Origin: Brassica napus
Lineage: Eukaryota; Streptophyta; Magnoliopsida; Brassicales; Brassicaceae
DNA: 64,000 bases
Direction: 5' to 3'
NCBI RefSeq assembly: GCF_020379485.1
Contig: NC_063452.1
Span: 60,037,338 to 60,101,337 of the forward strand
The notes beneath the pieces are model-generated. The model was not told where the DNA came from and made no database searches. It saw only the letters and a program-made list of their open reading frames with translations. Position numbers and translations under genes: made by a program. This document shows positions 34,819 through 45,743 of this stretch, one piece after another (within the stretch, counting starts at the first letter, position 1; each line of letters starts with the position of its first letter).

Positions 34819-36167
34819 ATGATAAAAGCTATGGCGGTTGCCTTATCTTCTCCCGGCGTCGCCTTTCGTTCTCCGGCGTTATCTTCTTCGTCAGGTCTAT
34901 CCGCCGCCACTAGAGTTCTCTTTCCGAATCAGAGCGCTAGCCCTTTTCTTCTATCTCTTCCAACTCATCGTACTTCTCGCTCTGTACTTGTTTTTGGTCG
35001 TGGGAAGAACCGAAAGGGATTCGTTTCCTCGTCTTCTTCGTCTCCAAAGAAGAACAAAAAGGTAAGAAAATTACTCAATTCATACTCATTCGCAGTATCT
35101 CGTGGAAAGGTGAGAACTTTCGCAGTTACTTTGATTTAAAGTTTCAACCTTTTGATTTTTTTTGGCAGAAAAGTTTTGGTGGAGGTGAGGAGGCGGAAGA
35201 GGATGATCCATTTGAGGCACTGTTTAATCTACTTGAAGAAGATTTGAACAATGATAAATCTTCGATAGATGATGAGGAGATAAGCGAGGAAGACTTAGAT
35301 AGACTAGCAGCAGAGTTAGCTGAAGTATTGGGTGGTGGTGACGATGTTGATGACATCGATTTGTTCGGTTCGGTTACTAGTGATGTTGCTGATGATGAAG
35401 AAGAAGATGGTCATGATGATGGTGGTATCGAGGATGATGATGATGACAGCGAAGAAGAAGATGAAAGACGGGTGAAGCTGAAGAATTGGCAGCTTAGAAG
35501 ACTGGCTTACGCATTGAAAGCTGGGAGACGTAAGACTAGTGTAAGTTCCTTTGCTTACCATAAAGTTCAGTGTTGTTGGAATCATAGTTTAGCATAGTTC
35601 CTCTGGCTGTGTTTTGGTTCTGCAGATAAAAAATCTGGCAGCTGAGCTATGTCTTGATAGGTCTTATGTCCTTGAACTGCTACGTGACCCGCCTCCAAAG
35701 CTTCTAATGCTAAGTGCTACACTGCCAGATGAGAAACCGCCAGTAGCAGCACCTGAAAACTCATCACCACCTGATCCAATGGAATCATCATCAGCTGAAG
35801 ATGCTGTAGAGGTTAAACCTGTGGAAAAGGTAAAAGAAGAAGCGGTCCATGTGATGCAACAGAGATGGTCTGCTCAGAAGAGAGTGAAGAAAGCTCACAT
35901 TGAAACATTAGAAAAAGTTTACAGAAGATCAAAACGGCCCACTGTAAGGACCTTTTCTTTTTCCTTTTACATTGAGATCAATTCTATGTTAGTTGAATGT
36001 TTCCATCTCATATAGCTTTATGGATGTGTGGATTATAGAATGCTGTGGTTAGCAGCATTGTTCAAGTGACCAATCTTCCAAGGAGGCGTGTTTTAAAGTG
36101 GTTTGAAGATAGAAGAGCAGAGGATGGAGTTCCAGAGAAGCGAGCTCCCTATCAAGCTCCGGTTTAG
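34819..36167 (+). CDS. OCP3: OCP3 homeodomain regulator
   Basis: Four exons, 34819-35061, 35169-35540, 35626-35943 and 36039-36167, give 353 codons. The start is the ATG at 34,819 (MIKAMAVALSS), as in Arabidopsis OCP3. The N terminus is Ser-rich, basic and acid-free, like a plastid transit peptide. A long acidic stretch of Asp/Glu follows at about residues 95-160. A divergent homeodomain occupies about 283-341 and ends with RVLKWFEDRRAEDG in place of the usual WFQNRR. In Arabidopsis, OCP3 represses resistance to necrotrophic fungi and affects ABA-linked drought responses, and a chloroplast RNA-editing role has also been reported. All splice sites are canonical. It lies 596 bp upstream of HY5 in the same direction. 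Confidence 0.93.
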
Positions 36168-36375
36168 TTTGATGTTTCATATTCGAAAAAATAATGAGCT
36201 CCCGGTTCGGTTTGGTTTTGTTTCCTTCCTTTTTCGAAATTAAATAAATGTATTTGACATCAGTGAATCAACAATTAATTTTATTTTAATATATTTCACA
36301 GAAATGTCAAAAAATACTATATATATATATATCAATCGGTTACAACTTGCAATACAATTTGTCATAGTTGCGGGC

Positions 36376-36381
36376 CACGTG
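36376..36381. promoter_or_regulatory. G-box (CACGTG) upstream of HY5
   Basis: CACGTG within the 10-base palindrome GCCACGTGGC, 383 bases before the start codon. G-boxes bind bZIP and bHLH (PIF) factors; its use here is inferred. Confidence 0.55.
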
Positions 36382-36502
36382 GCAAAACGAAAGAAATACG
36401 GCTAAACTCTCTGTCAAAAGGACAGACATATGGGCCCACTCTATTATACGCTTCCCATTAATCACCGTTAGATCCTGGAAAGATCTACGGGTCATATCTT
36501 CC

Positions 36503-36508
36503 CACGTT
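36503..36508 (+). promoter_or_regulatory. T/G-box (CACGTT) upstream of HY5
   Basis: CACGTT, 256 bases before the start codon, matches the element reported for HY5 autoactivation in Arabidopsis. Only position and core sequence support the call. Confidence 0.5.
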
Positions 36509-36763
36509 CCCATCTCATGTGCCTTTGGATCCTCGTATTTCCTCAAGGCTCATGCTCCTCCACGATTCAGTCTTTATATCCGTCCGATTCTACTTCGATC
36601 CGACGGCTGTAACCACAGTAATCTATTCCTTCCCGACAAGACTCGCAAGTAGATTTCTTCCCAGTTCTGTAAAGTCCCGCTCTTTTCCATCTCTATCTTC
36701 ATCACCAGCTTCTGTAAATCCCAATCCATCTTCAAAGGAGATTCAAAGAGTAAGGAAAAAAAA

Positions 36764-37842
36764 ATGCAGGAGCAAACGACTAGCTCTTTACCTGCAAGCT
36801 CTCTACCATCAAGCAGCGAGAGATCCTCAAGCTCTGCTCCTCATTTGGAGATCAAAGAAGGTTCAAAAAAATATTATCAATTGATTTTTTACTTCTCCCA
36901 CGCTTGATCTTATCGATTTTCAGCATCATGCATTTAATATTAAGTCAATCATCATCATTGGTTTTATCAATTGGGTCCAGCAGATCTTTAGAAAGATCCG
37001 TAACTTCTGTCTCGTCTTTAAAAGTCTTTCCTTTTTGTTTTTTTTTTTCGTCAGGAATTGAAAGCGATGAAGAGATACGGCGAGTTCCGGAGTTTGGAGG
37101 AGAAGCTACCGGAAAGGAAATCTCTGGATCGGCGACCGGTCAGGACCAGACACAAGCAACGGTCGGAGGAGAGGGTCAAAGGAAGAGAGGGAGGACTCCG
37201 GCTGAGAAAGAGACCAAGCGGCTTAAGAGGTTTTTTTTTTTTTTTTTACCATTTACCGCTTAGAAGGTAAATAAAAGGTTGCGTGATGGGAATTGTTTGG
37301 TAATTTTGTGTGTAAATAAAAAGGTTGTTGAGGAACAGAGTTTCAGCACAGCAAGCAAGAGAGAGGAAGAAAGCTTACTTGGGTGAGTTGGAAAACAGAG
37401 TGAAAGACTTGGAGAACAGAAACTCTGAACTTGAAGAGAGACTCTCTACCTTGCAGAACGAGAACCAGATGCTTAGACAGGTATACCTTTTTTTATCTAT
37501 CATCCGCATCTGCAATGTGTCAACGACTGAACATATTTGTATTTAAGAACCATCAATTTGCAAGCCTTAGAGAAACCATTCATCGAATAGAATACTAAGG
37601 AGCTAAGATAAGCTTGAGATTAGTTCACAAATATATGTTTAGATTATTCAATGGTTCTTGGAATAGCTCATTCACAGCTTAGTTCTTGTTATGTCTGTGG
37701 TTTTGCTGTTCACGTGGTGGAGAAGATGAGAATGCAAAGTTAGATTCTTTGGTGATATTGTTTTTGGTGCATGCAGATTCTGAAGAACACAACAGGAAAC
37801 AAGAGGGGAAGCGGTGGTTCTAACGCTGATGCAAGCCTATGA
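36764..37842 (+). CDS. HY5: HY5 bZIP transcription factor
   Basis: Four exons, 36764-36860, 37055-37229, 37324-37480 and 37777-37842, give 164 codons (Arabidopsis 168). Residues 34-46 hold the acidic casein-kinase/COP1-binding segment with EIRRVPEFG, whose VPE contacts the COP1 WD40 domain for degradation in darkness. The basic region (about 86-106) contains the N-x7-R pair N95 and R103. A leucine zipper follows with leucines at 113, 120, 127, 134 and 141. HY5 binds ACGT elements and promotes photomorphogenesis, pigment and nutrient genes. The open reading frame is intact. The 3' flank is where the large LINE/LTR block has inserted, about 0.8 kb downstream. Confidence 0.97.
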
Positions 37843-38615
37843 TCTCCTTGTTCTTGTATTATTATTTACCTGGATAAACTTTACAAGGAATTGTATTAAA
37901 TAAATATTTTCTTGGATGTGACTTGTGACAGAATTATCTTCTAGTCTTTAGATTTTCTTTTTTTGTTTGTTTGATAGATTTGCTTAATTCAAAAGTTAAT
38001 TTTGTTGTATGATATACAAGGTTGCTTGCTCTATCACGTCGGACTTGACTAATTCTGATTTTTTTTTTTTTTTGGATAACTTCTGCCCATATGCCTAATT
38101 ATGGACATCTCCACGGACTAGTAAGTGAAGATGATGTTGATCAATGGGTTTAGATACGCAGATAGGACAAAGAGGGCTTATGTTTAGACCTCAGTTTGAG
38201 GTGTGATCATCCTTGTGTAAGTGTTTTGACACTTTTGCGTTCCTTTTCCAAATCCAGGGAACTCAGACCACTGAAACCGTGAACAATATTTTTTTTTTTT
38301 TAACGTCCGATTAATTATACTATTACAACGATGAGAAATATTACATAGACGATTATGCAGTCGACAATTCTGCCATCATATGAGCATGGTACAAAAGTGA
38401 ACAAGTTTCTTAGAATTATTCTTTTATTTTTTTGTCTGAAAAAAAAAAATTTATAAGCGGATCAATCGGTGGGGCTGCGAACGGTGCAAAAACCCCTAAA
38501 AAATTGGTACTTATTTCACACTTCTAAAAACCTATTTTTCAAAAATAACTAAACCCACCGCTAAAAAGCCCACTTTGCTTTCTGACTCTTTCTTTTCTAT
38601 TCTTTTTTGGGGTCA
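37843..38615. other. HY5 3' flank up to the LINE
   Basis: About 770 bases with the HY5 3' UTR (AATAAATATTTTC at 37,899-37,911 is the likely polyadenylation region) and then AT-rich DNA with T and A tracts. No gene recognised. Confidence 0.55.
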
Positions 38616-38803
38616 AATCTGATTCTTTCTTTTTTTTTTATTTTTTAAATTGAAATCATATATATACTAACTTGGTTCCATACAACAAAACAGCCAAGCA
38701 ACACAACTTGCTTCACAATCACTACAAAAAAAAGGGTTAGAAAGACTCATCCAACTACACATCCACGCCTACAAAGGCGGATACCAAAAAATCAGCAAAC
38801 TAA

Positions 38804-41800
38804 TTAATTACCACCAGATGCACTTCTGTCATTCGCATAGATATGATCCAACCATCTTGGATGACCAGCAGCTACATAAAACTGAGTGAGACCTAAGTTC
38901 CTCACACTCTGAGCAATGAAGGATGCACATCTGATTGTATTCCAAGACCCAATCCTTAGTTCCCACGCTTCAAAAGCCTCCAGCTCTCTCTTGATCTCTC
39001 CCACCTCAAACTGCAAAGCAGGCCAGAAGGAAGGTTTTTCAATTGCTTCTATCAGGTCCCCAAATGATGAAACAAACCTAACCTTCTTTTTCTTCAAACT
39101 TCTCATACTTTCCAGAACCCATAACCACAATTGCAATTTAGCCTCTGTCAATGATCCCACCTCCACAAATGCACGCCTACTATGCTCCAAGACTTTACCT
39201 TTCTCATCTTTTACAATCCATGAAGCTCCCATGCTCTCACCTCGGCTTGCCCAATCCATCGCAAACTCACACTGAACCCAACCAACTGGAACATTCTGTA
39301 ACGAACACGAAACCGTTACAGAACTCCTCTTCTAGTTCCATTCCACTCTGCACTTGTTGCGCTAAGAACCAAACCTCAGCTTCCTGATTTGCTTTCACAA
39401 CAATTTCCTCAGCTTCAAAAGTTTTACCTTCGAAAATAAAGGAGTTCCTGTTCTTCCACAAAAACCAAAGAAGCCACGGCCAGCTTCGAACAGAGTCCGC
39501 TCCATACCTTCCAACAGGTCTGATTCTCAACAAGTATGAGATGTTCTCATAGATCGACGATACACTAAATCCCCCACGAGGGCACGGGATGTTGGAGAGA
39601 GCCCAACATATTCGAGCAAGATGGCAACTAAACAGCACATGGTTCACTGATTCACCCTCAAAGCCACACAACTGACATCTGTCATCACATTTCATACCTC
39701 TTTCTATTAAGCATACAACAACGGGCAGAGCTTACGAAAGAGCCTTCCAAATGAAGGTCTTAATCTTAGGAGCCATCTGAACCTTCCAAGTGTTGGCTTT
39801 AAGTACATTGATCGAAGGCAGAGCCTCCATAACTCTTCGTAGCTCTTTGGATTTGTCCAGAGCCGCCAACCAGTAACCAGATTTGACCGAGTAAGCTCCA
39901 GATTTATTGAATTTCCAAACCCAAAAATCTTCCTTAGAAACCACCGGTTGGTTCTTGATCAGGATCTGAATGTCGGAAGGCACGAAGACCTCCTCAAGAG
40001 CTTGAAGGTTCCATCTTCTACTCTGAAAATCAATCAGCTCCCTAGCTCTCAGATTAACATTGAAAGTGCAGTTTTTAATCCATGGAGCACGAAGGCCAAA
40101 ACCATCCGCTTCATCTTCCAGCCATTTATCAGTCCAAACAAAGATAGAGTTTCCATCACCCACCCTTTTCCGCAGGCCCTTGGCGAGGAGGTCCCTTCCA
40201 AAGAGCAGACTTCTCCAAGCAAAGGACGGTCTATCACCCAATTTGGCTTCCAAAAAACCTGTGCGAGGGAAATATATGCTCTTAAGCATCTGAGCCAGCA
40301 AGCAATTAGGTTCAGAAAGTACTTTCCACGCCTGCTTTGCCAAGAGAGCTTGATTAAACGCCTCCAAATCTCTGAAACCCATTCCTCCACTCTCCTTTGG
40401 CAGACAAAGTTTATCCCAAGAAATCCAATGGATTTTCCTAAGATGCGCATCTGTTCCCCACCAAAAATTCGCCATCACACTTGAAATATTTGCACAAAGC
40501 GTTTTCGGAAGCTTGAAAACTGACATCGCAAAGACAGGCAGAGCAGAGGCCGAAGTTTTCAATAAAATTTCTTTCCCCCCTTGTGATAGCTTCCTTAGGT
40601 ACCACGCATTCAACCTGCCATTAACCCTCCCTCGAAGATAATCCAGCAGTTCAATTTTTGATCCACTGAAGCATTCAGGCAGACCTAAGTACTTGCTAGA
40701 TCCTCCTTCATTATCAATGCCAAGAATCCCTCGAATCGCAAGCTTAGACATGGAATCCACCTGATCTCCAAAAGAGATTGCCGATTTCTGCAAATTGATA
40801 GTTTGTCCAGTTGCTCTTTCATACACCTTCAACACCTCATGAAGAGCCACAGCCTGAGCTTGAGTCGCCTTACACATGAACAAACTATCATTTGCAAACA
40901 AGAGATGATTCACTGAGGGCCCTGATTCTGCAAATTTTACGCCTGAGAGGAGAGAAGCACTTTCCGCATAATTCATCAAATGGGTAAGTCCCTCAGTGCA
41001 AAGAACAAACAAATTTGGGGATAGCGGATCACCCTGGCGCAAACCCCGTTGAGGCTTGATCAAACCAAAAGGCTGGTCGTTTATAAGCACCACATAGGAA
41101 ACTGACGAAACACACTCCATGACCAGAGAGATCCATCTCGCATCAAACCCAAGAGCGTCCAACAAACTCCTCAGATAACTCCACTCGACTCTATCATACG
41201 CTTTTGACATATCAGTCTTCACCACCATACCGTCGTACATGAGCATCGGATTGACTCTAAGGCCATGTACCACTTCATGCGCAATGCCAATGTTATTAGT
41301 GATCAGTCTCTCTGCCACAAAGGCTGATTGATTGACCGAGATAAGCTCAGGAAGAATGGGCTGCAACCGTTTCACCAAAATCTTAGAGATGATTTTATAC
41401 AAGACCGAGCAGAGACTGATCGGCCGTAAGTCAGTCATCGTCTCCGGATCTTGTACTTTTGGTATGAGGCAGATAAAGGTGAAGTTCCAATCCACTGGCA
41501 TCCTTCTTCTTTCAAAAAATCTCTTCACTTCAAAGGACACTTTGGGGCCAATTTCTCCCCAATATTGTTGAAAGAAGAGGCCCGACATCCCATCTGGGCC
41601 AGGAGCACTTGATGATTTTATGCCAAAAACTGCATCTCTGATCTCTTCATCTGTAACAGCAGCCAATAACCTCTGATTCATCGAATCTGTCACTCTTTGT
41701 CTCATACTCTGAAACACAGGTTGGTAGCTAGGGGGGTTGGAAGATTTGAAGAGCTCCTTATAATAATCCAAAGCCACCTGAGCCTTAGATTCTTCTGACC

Positions 41801-42544
41801 AATGCTCCAACCCACTGCCATCCTTTAATTTGATGAGCTTCCTCTTCTCTCTGTTGGCTTTAACCGTTTCATGGAAGAAATTAGAGTTGCGATCCCCATA
41901 CTTCAGCCATTTTTCCATACTCTTCTGCTGCCAAAAGAGCTCTTCTTCCTTATAGGCTCTACACAGCTCCTTCTTAATCACTCTGATAGCATGCCAACAG
42001 GGGTAATTTCTTGATTGGAACCACTCCAATCGATCTTCCAAAATATGAATCTTGTCTTTGGCATTGAAGTCCTTCTCTTTCTTCCACACACTCAAAGCAC
42101 CTCTACAATCACGCAATCGTTTTGCCACACAACGATTATCATATCCCCCCTCTGTTCCCCTCCAGGCTTCAATGATTTTTTCCTTAACCCCCGGCTGGAA
42201 CAATAATTTTTTGTCATACCTGAACTGACCCCTGTTTTTTGACTGTGACGCTTGCATCATTAACAAGACAGGTCTGTGGTCAGACCCACGTTTGGCCAAA
42301 AATCTCTGATTAGACCCCGGGAATACTCTCAGCCACTCTCTGTTACCAAAAGCTCTGTCCAAACAACTCTGAATCCACTTTTTCCACCTTTGACCAGCCC
42401 AAGTAAACCTGATCCCCGATGACTCCAGCTCTTCCATTCTACATGCAGACAACATATCCCAAAAAGGTTTGAACGATTCTTCTGATCTCATAGGTCCTCC
42501 AATCTTTTCATCATTATTGAGGATCTCGTTAAAATCCCCAAGCA
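38804..42544 (-). pseudogene. LINE ORF2, 3' part: endonuclease, RT, zf-RVT, RNase H
   Basis: Reading leftward from the LTR junction: end of the APE-type endonuclease (LGDFNEILNNDEKIGG and SDHRPVLLM), then reverse transcriptase (SAPGPDGMSGLFFQQYW, RPISLCSVLYKIISKIL, KTDMSKAYDRVEWSYL, RGLRQGDPLSP). The palm reads FANDS where FADDS is expected (N codon at 40,890-40,892). A TAA at 39,732-39,734 interrupts the frame before the zf-RVT region (CQLCGFEGESVNHVLFSC). Near 39,295 the frame shifts, and an RNase H-like domain (ASWIVKDEKGKVL to IYANDRS) continues in another frame to 38,804. The long uninterrupted 5' stretch shows that decay is recent. The N-terminal part of the ORF lies at 53,904-54,311. 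Confidence 0.93.
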
Positions 42545-43048
42545 TGTTGGACCCGAATATGACCCTCAGGTGAGGTACCGATAAGCGTGAGCTAGCATGT
42601 GGATTGCGATAAGCCCATCATAACAAAGGGAGCTGAAAGCCGAGCTGACGACTGGACCTGGGAGACATCATAGCATAGGTCACGACAGAAAGTGAGCTAA
42701 CACCATAAGAGACTCGGTCAAGAGGAGCCTAAAGCGAGCTCCGTAATTGAAGCCAAATATCTAGGAGAATAGTTGAAGGGTTGCCAACGAAACCTAGACT
42801 ATATAAAGATGGAGAAGATAAAAGACAAGGGGGATCTCTTTTCCATACATCAACTTTTGTACTAGATTAAAAGCATTACGTATTCTTTAGCAGTCATCTC
42901 AAGATACATTCCTTTGTATTCATCATCTTTCAACTCATCAATAAAATCATATTCATTCTTCAAGTTTATTTACGGGATTCAGCCCACGATTCTCATTCAT
43001 CTCTCTTGACCTAACCTAAATCTAAGAAGTGAAACCTTGTCTCTCACA
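42545..43048 (+). repeat. 5' LTR, 504 bp
   Basis: Begins TGTTGGACCCGAATATGACC and ends TTGTCTCTCACA. It contains a TATA box in ACTATATAAAGATGG (about 42,799) and AATAAAATCA (42,940), the likely polyadenylation signal. Compared with the 3' LTR it has A where that has G at about 42,603 and T where that has G at about 42,676. Confidence 0.95.
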
Positions 43049-43067
43049 ATTGGCGCCGTCTGTGGGG
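43049..43067 (+). other. Primer-binding site
   Basis: ATTGGCGCCGTCTGTGGGG follows the 5' LTR directly. TGGCGCC-type primer sites are standard in plant Tat and related gypsy elements. The exact priming tRNA was not determined. Confidence 0.75.
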
Positions 43068-43103
43068 ACAAATAATCGAATCCCTTTCTCTAAAGCTTAA
43101 AGG

Positions 43104-45734
43104 ATGAATCCATTAGACGGAACGAATCCATCTAACCCCGATCAATCGAACCAGAGCAATAGCTCACCGAATCGCACTGCTCCGGGGGCAAATAACCCGA
43201 GAGCCTCCGGAGGGACCAACTCTGGGTCCTCAGCCCTCAATAACCCATCGCATCAATCCGCTCCGAACCAAACGGAAGATCAGCTTTCTGAGATCCGTCG
43301 GATGATGCTCCAGTTAGTGGACAAAGCTCAAGAGACCGAGCGAACGGTGCAACAGTTAGCCGAACGGCAGCAACAGTTCGAAGAGATAACCAGATCTCAA
43401 TCCGCAACGACCCAACCGTCCGTCCACCAGGGAAGAGGAGTCACTTTCCATGAACGGTTAGCTGACCCTTCCTTCCCTAGAGAGCGCCTGAACTTCTCCC
43501 CTGATAGCCCAGGTGCAGAAGGGCAGGAACCTGCTTTCCAAACGCCTCGCGCTAGGACAGCTCCTGCGTTTACCCCTCCTATCACCAGCACCATGGGGAG
43601 CAATGTAGCTACAACTAGCTCCATGCCTGATCGAAACACCGGTGGGAGCACCCGTTTGCCTCCACCGCCACCTCCTTCCGGGTCTGGAGCAGGAACCAAC
43701 ATACCGTCCGGGGGCAGAACATCAGCTTCGGTGTTTCAAGCTAGGGTTTCAACCCCAAGCACAGACGAATACCAAAGGACGGATGCTGATCCTGCAGCTC
43801 TCCGCACTAACCTCGCTCGGAGCCTAAGGACCAATGAGCGACCTATTTCGCCAGCTAGCTGGGAAGACGACCGAGCTCGGTCTCACCAGGAACCTGCTCG
43901 CCGAGTATCTGATAATGACCCAAATGTCCTTCCCTTCGAGGGACCTGACGCAATTCGCAGGTACATGGAGCGAACCCACGCAGCTCTCCAGAAATTGGGA
44001 GCTCAAGTTCACAAGGTAACGAGCTCAGCTCCCGAAATCGAGAGCTTAATTGAGGAGACTCGTGGAACTCCGTTCACCGATAGAATTGCCAACTCTTACA
44101 TAAGAGATACTCGAAAAATTAAGATTCCTGAATACGATGGGAACGCAGACCCAAAGGCCTATTTAAGAGCCTTCCGATTAGCTATCGTTAAAGCTCACTT
44201 CACAAAGGAAGAGTGTGATGCAGGATATTGCAGAACATTTGCCGAAAACCTGATCGGAACAGCTCTCGAATGGTTCTCCAGCCTCGAGCCGAACTCTATA
44301 GACAGTTTCGATCAATTGGCTAACGCCTTTATGAAGCAATATTCAACTCACATCCTGAAACAAGCGTCTGAGGCTGACCTCTGGAAGATCAGACAAGGAC
44401 TGGGAGACTCACTGCGAGTCTACATCGAAAAGTTCAGAGCAGTAAGAACTAAACTCTCGAATCCCAACGATCAGGTAGCCATTGAGGCTCTTAGGAGAGG
44501 TCTCTGGTATAAATCAGGTTTCTTCTCGGAGCTAACGCTAAATCCCCCTCCAACTATCGATGACGCCCTCCATAAGGCCTCTAGATACATTACCTTGGAG
44601 GAGGAAATGGCAGCATTAGATAAGCTCCACAGAAAACCCCAGAGTCACCCGAAAGGCGAAGCCTCCGATGGAAAGGGACCTCACAAAAGAGGTAGCTCCC
44701 GAAATAATCAGACCCAGGGAGAACATTCTTACGTAGTCGAGGAAGACAAGGAAGAAAAACCTGTCGCCGCGACAGCTAAAGCCCCCTGGTCCAAAGGTTA
44801 TGACGAGAGCAAACATTGCTCTTACCACGATCGAAAGGGACATTCAACCGAAGAATGTTGGGACCTCCAACGACAACTGGCTGCTAAATTCGCAGCCGGA
44901 GAAATAAAAGATGTGGACCTCAAAAAGCCACAACCTTATCAGAAGAGAGGTCCCAGAGATAGCTCTCCAAAACGCGAGAGGTCACCTGAAAAAGAAACAG
45001 ACTCACCACCCCCAGCTCCCAAAAAGAGAGTCGATATGATCCTTGGAAAGTTTCCACAAGGAAAAAGCCTACAAATCGAGGCCCTCTTGAGTAAACCACC
45101 TCCCCAATCGAGCCCTGGCTCAAGGATCGATTACATCCTTGGAGGGTCCGATGTGTGTCAAGACTCCGTTAACTCTATTAAAAGTCACGTACGGAAAGCT
45201 GTGTCAAACACTCAGTCCAAACCGACCAAGCCTGAGTCTAACACTAAGATCTCTTTCTGGGAGAGTGAGACATTAGACCTCGATAGACCTCACGACGATG
45301 CCCTTGTCATAACATTAAATATAGCAGGGTACGAGGTACCTAAGCTCATGATCGACACCGGAAGCTCCGTCGATCTTATTTTCTACAACGCACTAAAGGG
45401 AATGGAAATAGACGACTACGAAATTGTCGACCAGAAATCCAACCTCGTAGGTTTCTCAGGTGAAACAGCCACCTCATTGGGAACAATTAAGCTCCCAATT
45501 ATAGCTGGCGGAGTCATGAAAATGACCAACTTCATAGTTGTCGACAAACCATCCCCTTTCCACGCAATCCTCGGAAGGCCTTGGATTCATAAGATGAAAG
45601 CAGTAGCTTCAACTTATCACCAATGCGTGAAATTTCCAACAACCAACGGAATAGCTACCATACACGGTAGCCAAAAGATTTCAAGGATCTGTTACCTGGG
45701 AGGATTCGAGATCATAAAAGAATCCCCCCAATAG
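43104..45734 (+). CDS. Tat retrotransposon Gag-protease
   Basis: A frame of 876 codons starts 37 bases after the primer site and ends at TAG (45,732-45,734). A low-complexity N-terminal part rich in Asn, Ser, Pro and Gly is followed by the retrotransposon Gag capsid domain (about residues 340-490, with LIGTALEWFSSLEP and WKIRQGLGDSL). Next are a zinc-knuckle-like CSYHDRKGHSTEEC of the CxxHx4Hx4C form (about 572-585) and the aspartic protease active site LMIDTGSSVDLIF near residue 750. Gag packages element RNA in cytoplasmic particles and protease matures the polyprotein. The frame is identical to that of the RT frame downstream, separated only by the amber codon. No disruption was seen in this part. 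Confidence 0.92.
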   Translation: MNPLDGTNPSNPDQSNQSNSSPNRTAPGANNPRASGGTNSGSSALNNPSHQSAPNQTEDQLSEIRRMMLQLVDKAQETERTVQQLAERQQQFEEITRSQSATTQPSVHQGRGVTFHERLADPSFPRERLNFSPDSPGAEGQEPAFQTPRARTAPAFTPPITSTMGSNVATTSSMPDRNTGGSTRLPPPPPPSGSGAGTNIPSGGRTSASVFQARVSTPSTDEYQRTDADPAALRTNLARSLRTNERPISPASWEDDRARSHQEPARRVSDNDPNVLPFEGPDAIRRYMERTHAALQKLGAQVHKVTSSAPEIESLIEETRGTPFTDRIANSYIRDTRKIKIPEYDGNADPKAYLRAFRLAIVKAHFTKEECDAGYCRTFAENLIGTALEWFSSLEPNSIDSFDQLANAFMKQYSTHILKQASEADLWKIRQGLGDSLRVYIEKFRAVRTKLSNPNDQVAIEALRRGLWYKSGFFSELTLNPPPTIDDALHKASRYITLEEEMAALDKLHRKPQSHPKGEASDGKGPHKRGSSRNNQTQGEHSYVVEEDKEEKPVAATAKAPWSKGYDESKHCSYHDRKGHSTEECWDLQRQLAAKFAAGEIKDVDLKKPQPYQKRGPRDSSPKRERSPEKETDSPPPAPKKRVDMILGKFPQGKSLQIEALLSKPPPQSSPGSRIDYILGGSDVCQDSVNSIKSHVRKAVSNTQSKPTKPESNTKISFWESETLDLDRPHDDALVITLNIAGYEVPKLMIDTGSSVDLIFYNALKGMEIDDYEIVDQKSNLVGFSGETATSLGTIKLPIIAGGVMKMTNFIVVDKPSPFHAILGRPWIHKMKAVASTYHQCVKFPTTNGIATIHGSQKISRICYLGGFEIIKESPQ

Positions 45735-45743
45735 CAATTACAG
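45729..45743 (+). promoter_or_regulatory. Putative stop-codon readthrough site
   Basis: The codons around the Gag stop read CAA TAG CAA TTA CAG. The CAA-TTA after an amber codon is the CARYYA context of leaky stops, and all fifteen bases match the context I recall for the tobacco mosaic virus replicase readthrough site. The downstream RT frame is in phase with Gag, so ribosomes that read TAG as an amino acid would make a Gag-Pol fusion at low frequency. Readthrough is inferred, not shown. Confidence 0.75.

Larger units (their letters stand above)
36168..36763 (+). promoter_or_regulatory. HY5 promoter and 5' UTR
   Basis: This 596-bp interval contains the OCP3 3' UTR and then the HY5 promoter. 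A perfect palindrome GCCACGTGGC around a G-box lies at 36,374-36,383. A CACGTT T/G-box lies at 36,503-36,508. In Arabidopsis a CACGTT element in the HY5 promoter is reported to be bound by HY5 itself. The leader just before the ATG is A-rich. Confidence 0.65.

Noticed and set aside
35144..35585. Minus-strand Ser-rich and Ile-rich frames across OCP3 exon 2
   Set aside because: They are the complement of the Asp/Glu-rich OCP3 coding exon.
39948..42206. Plus-strand open frames opposite LINE ORF2
   Set aside because: They are antisense shadows of a long conserved reverse-transcriptase frame and show no domain of their own.
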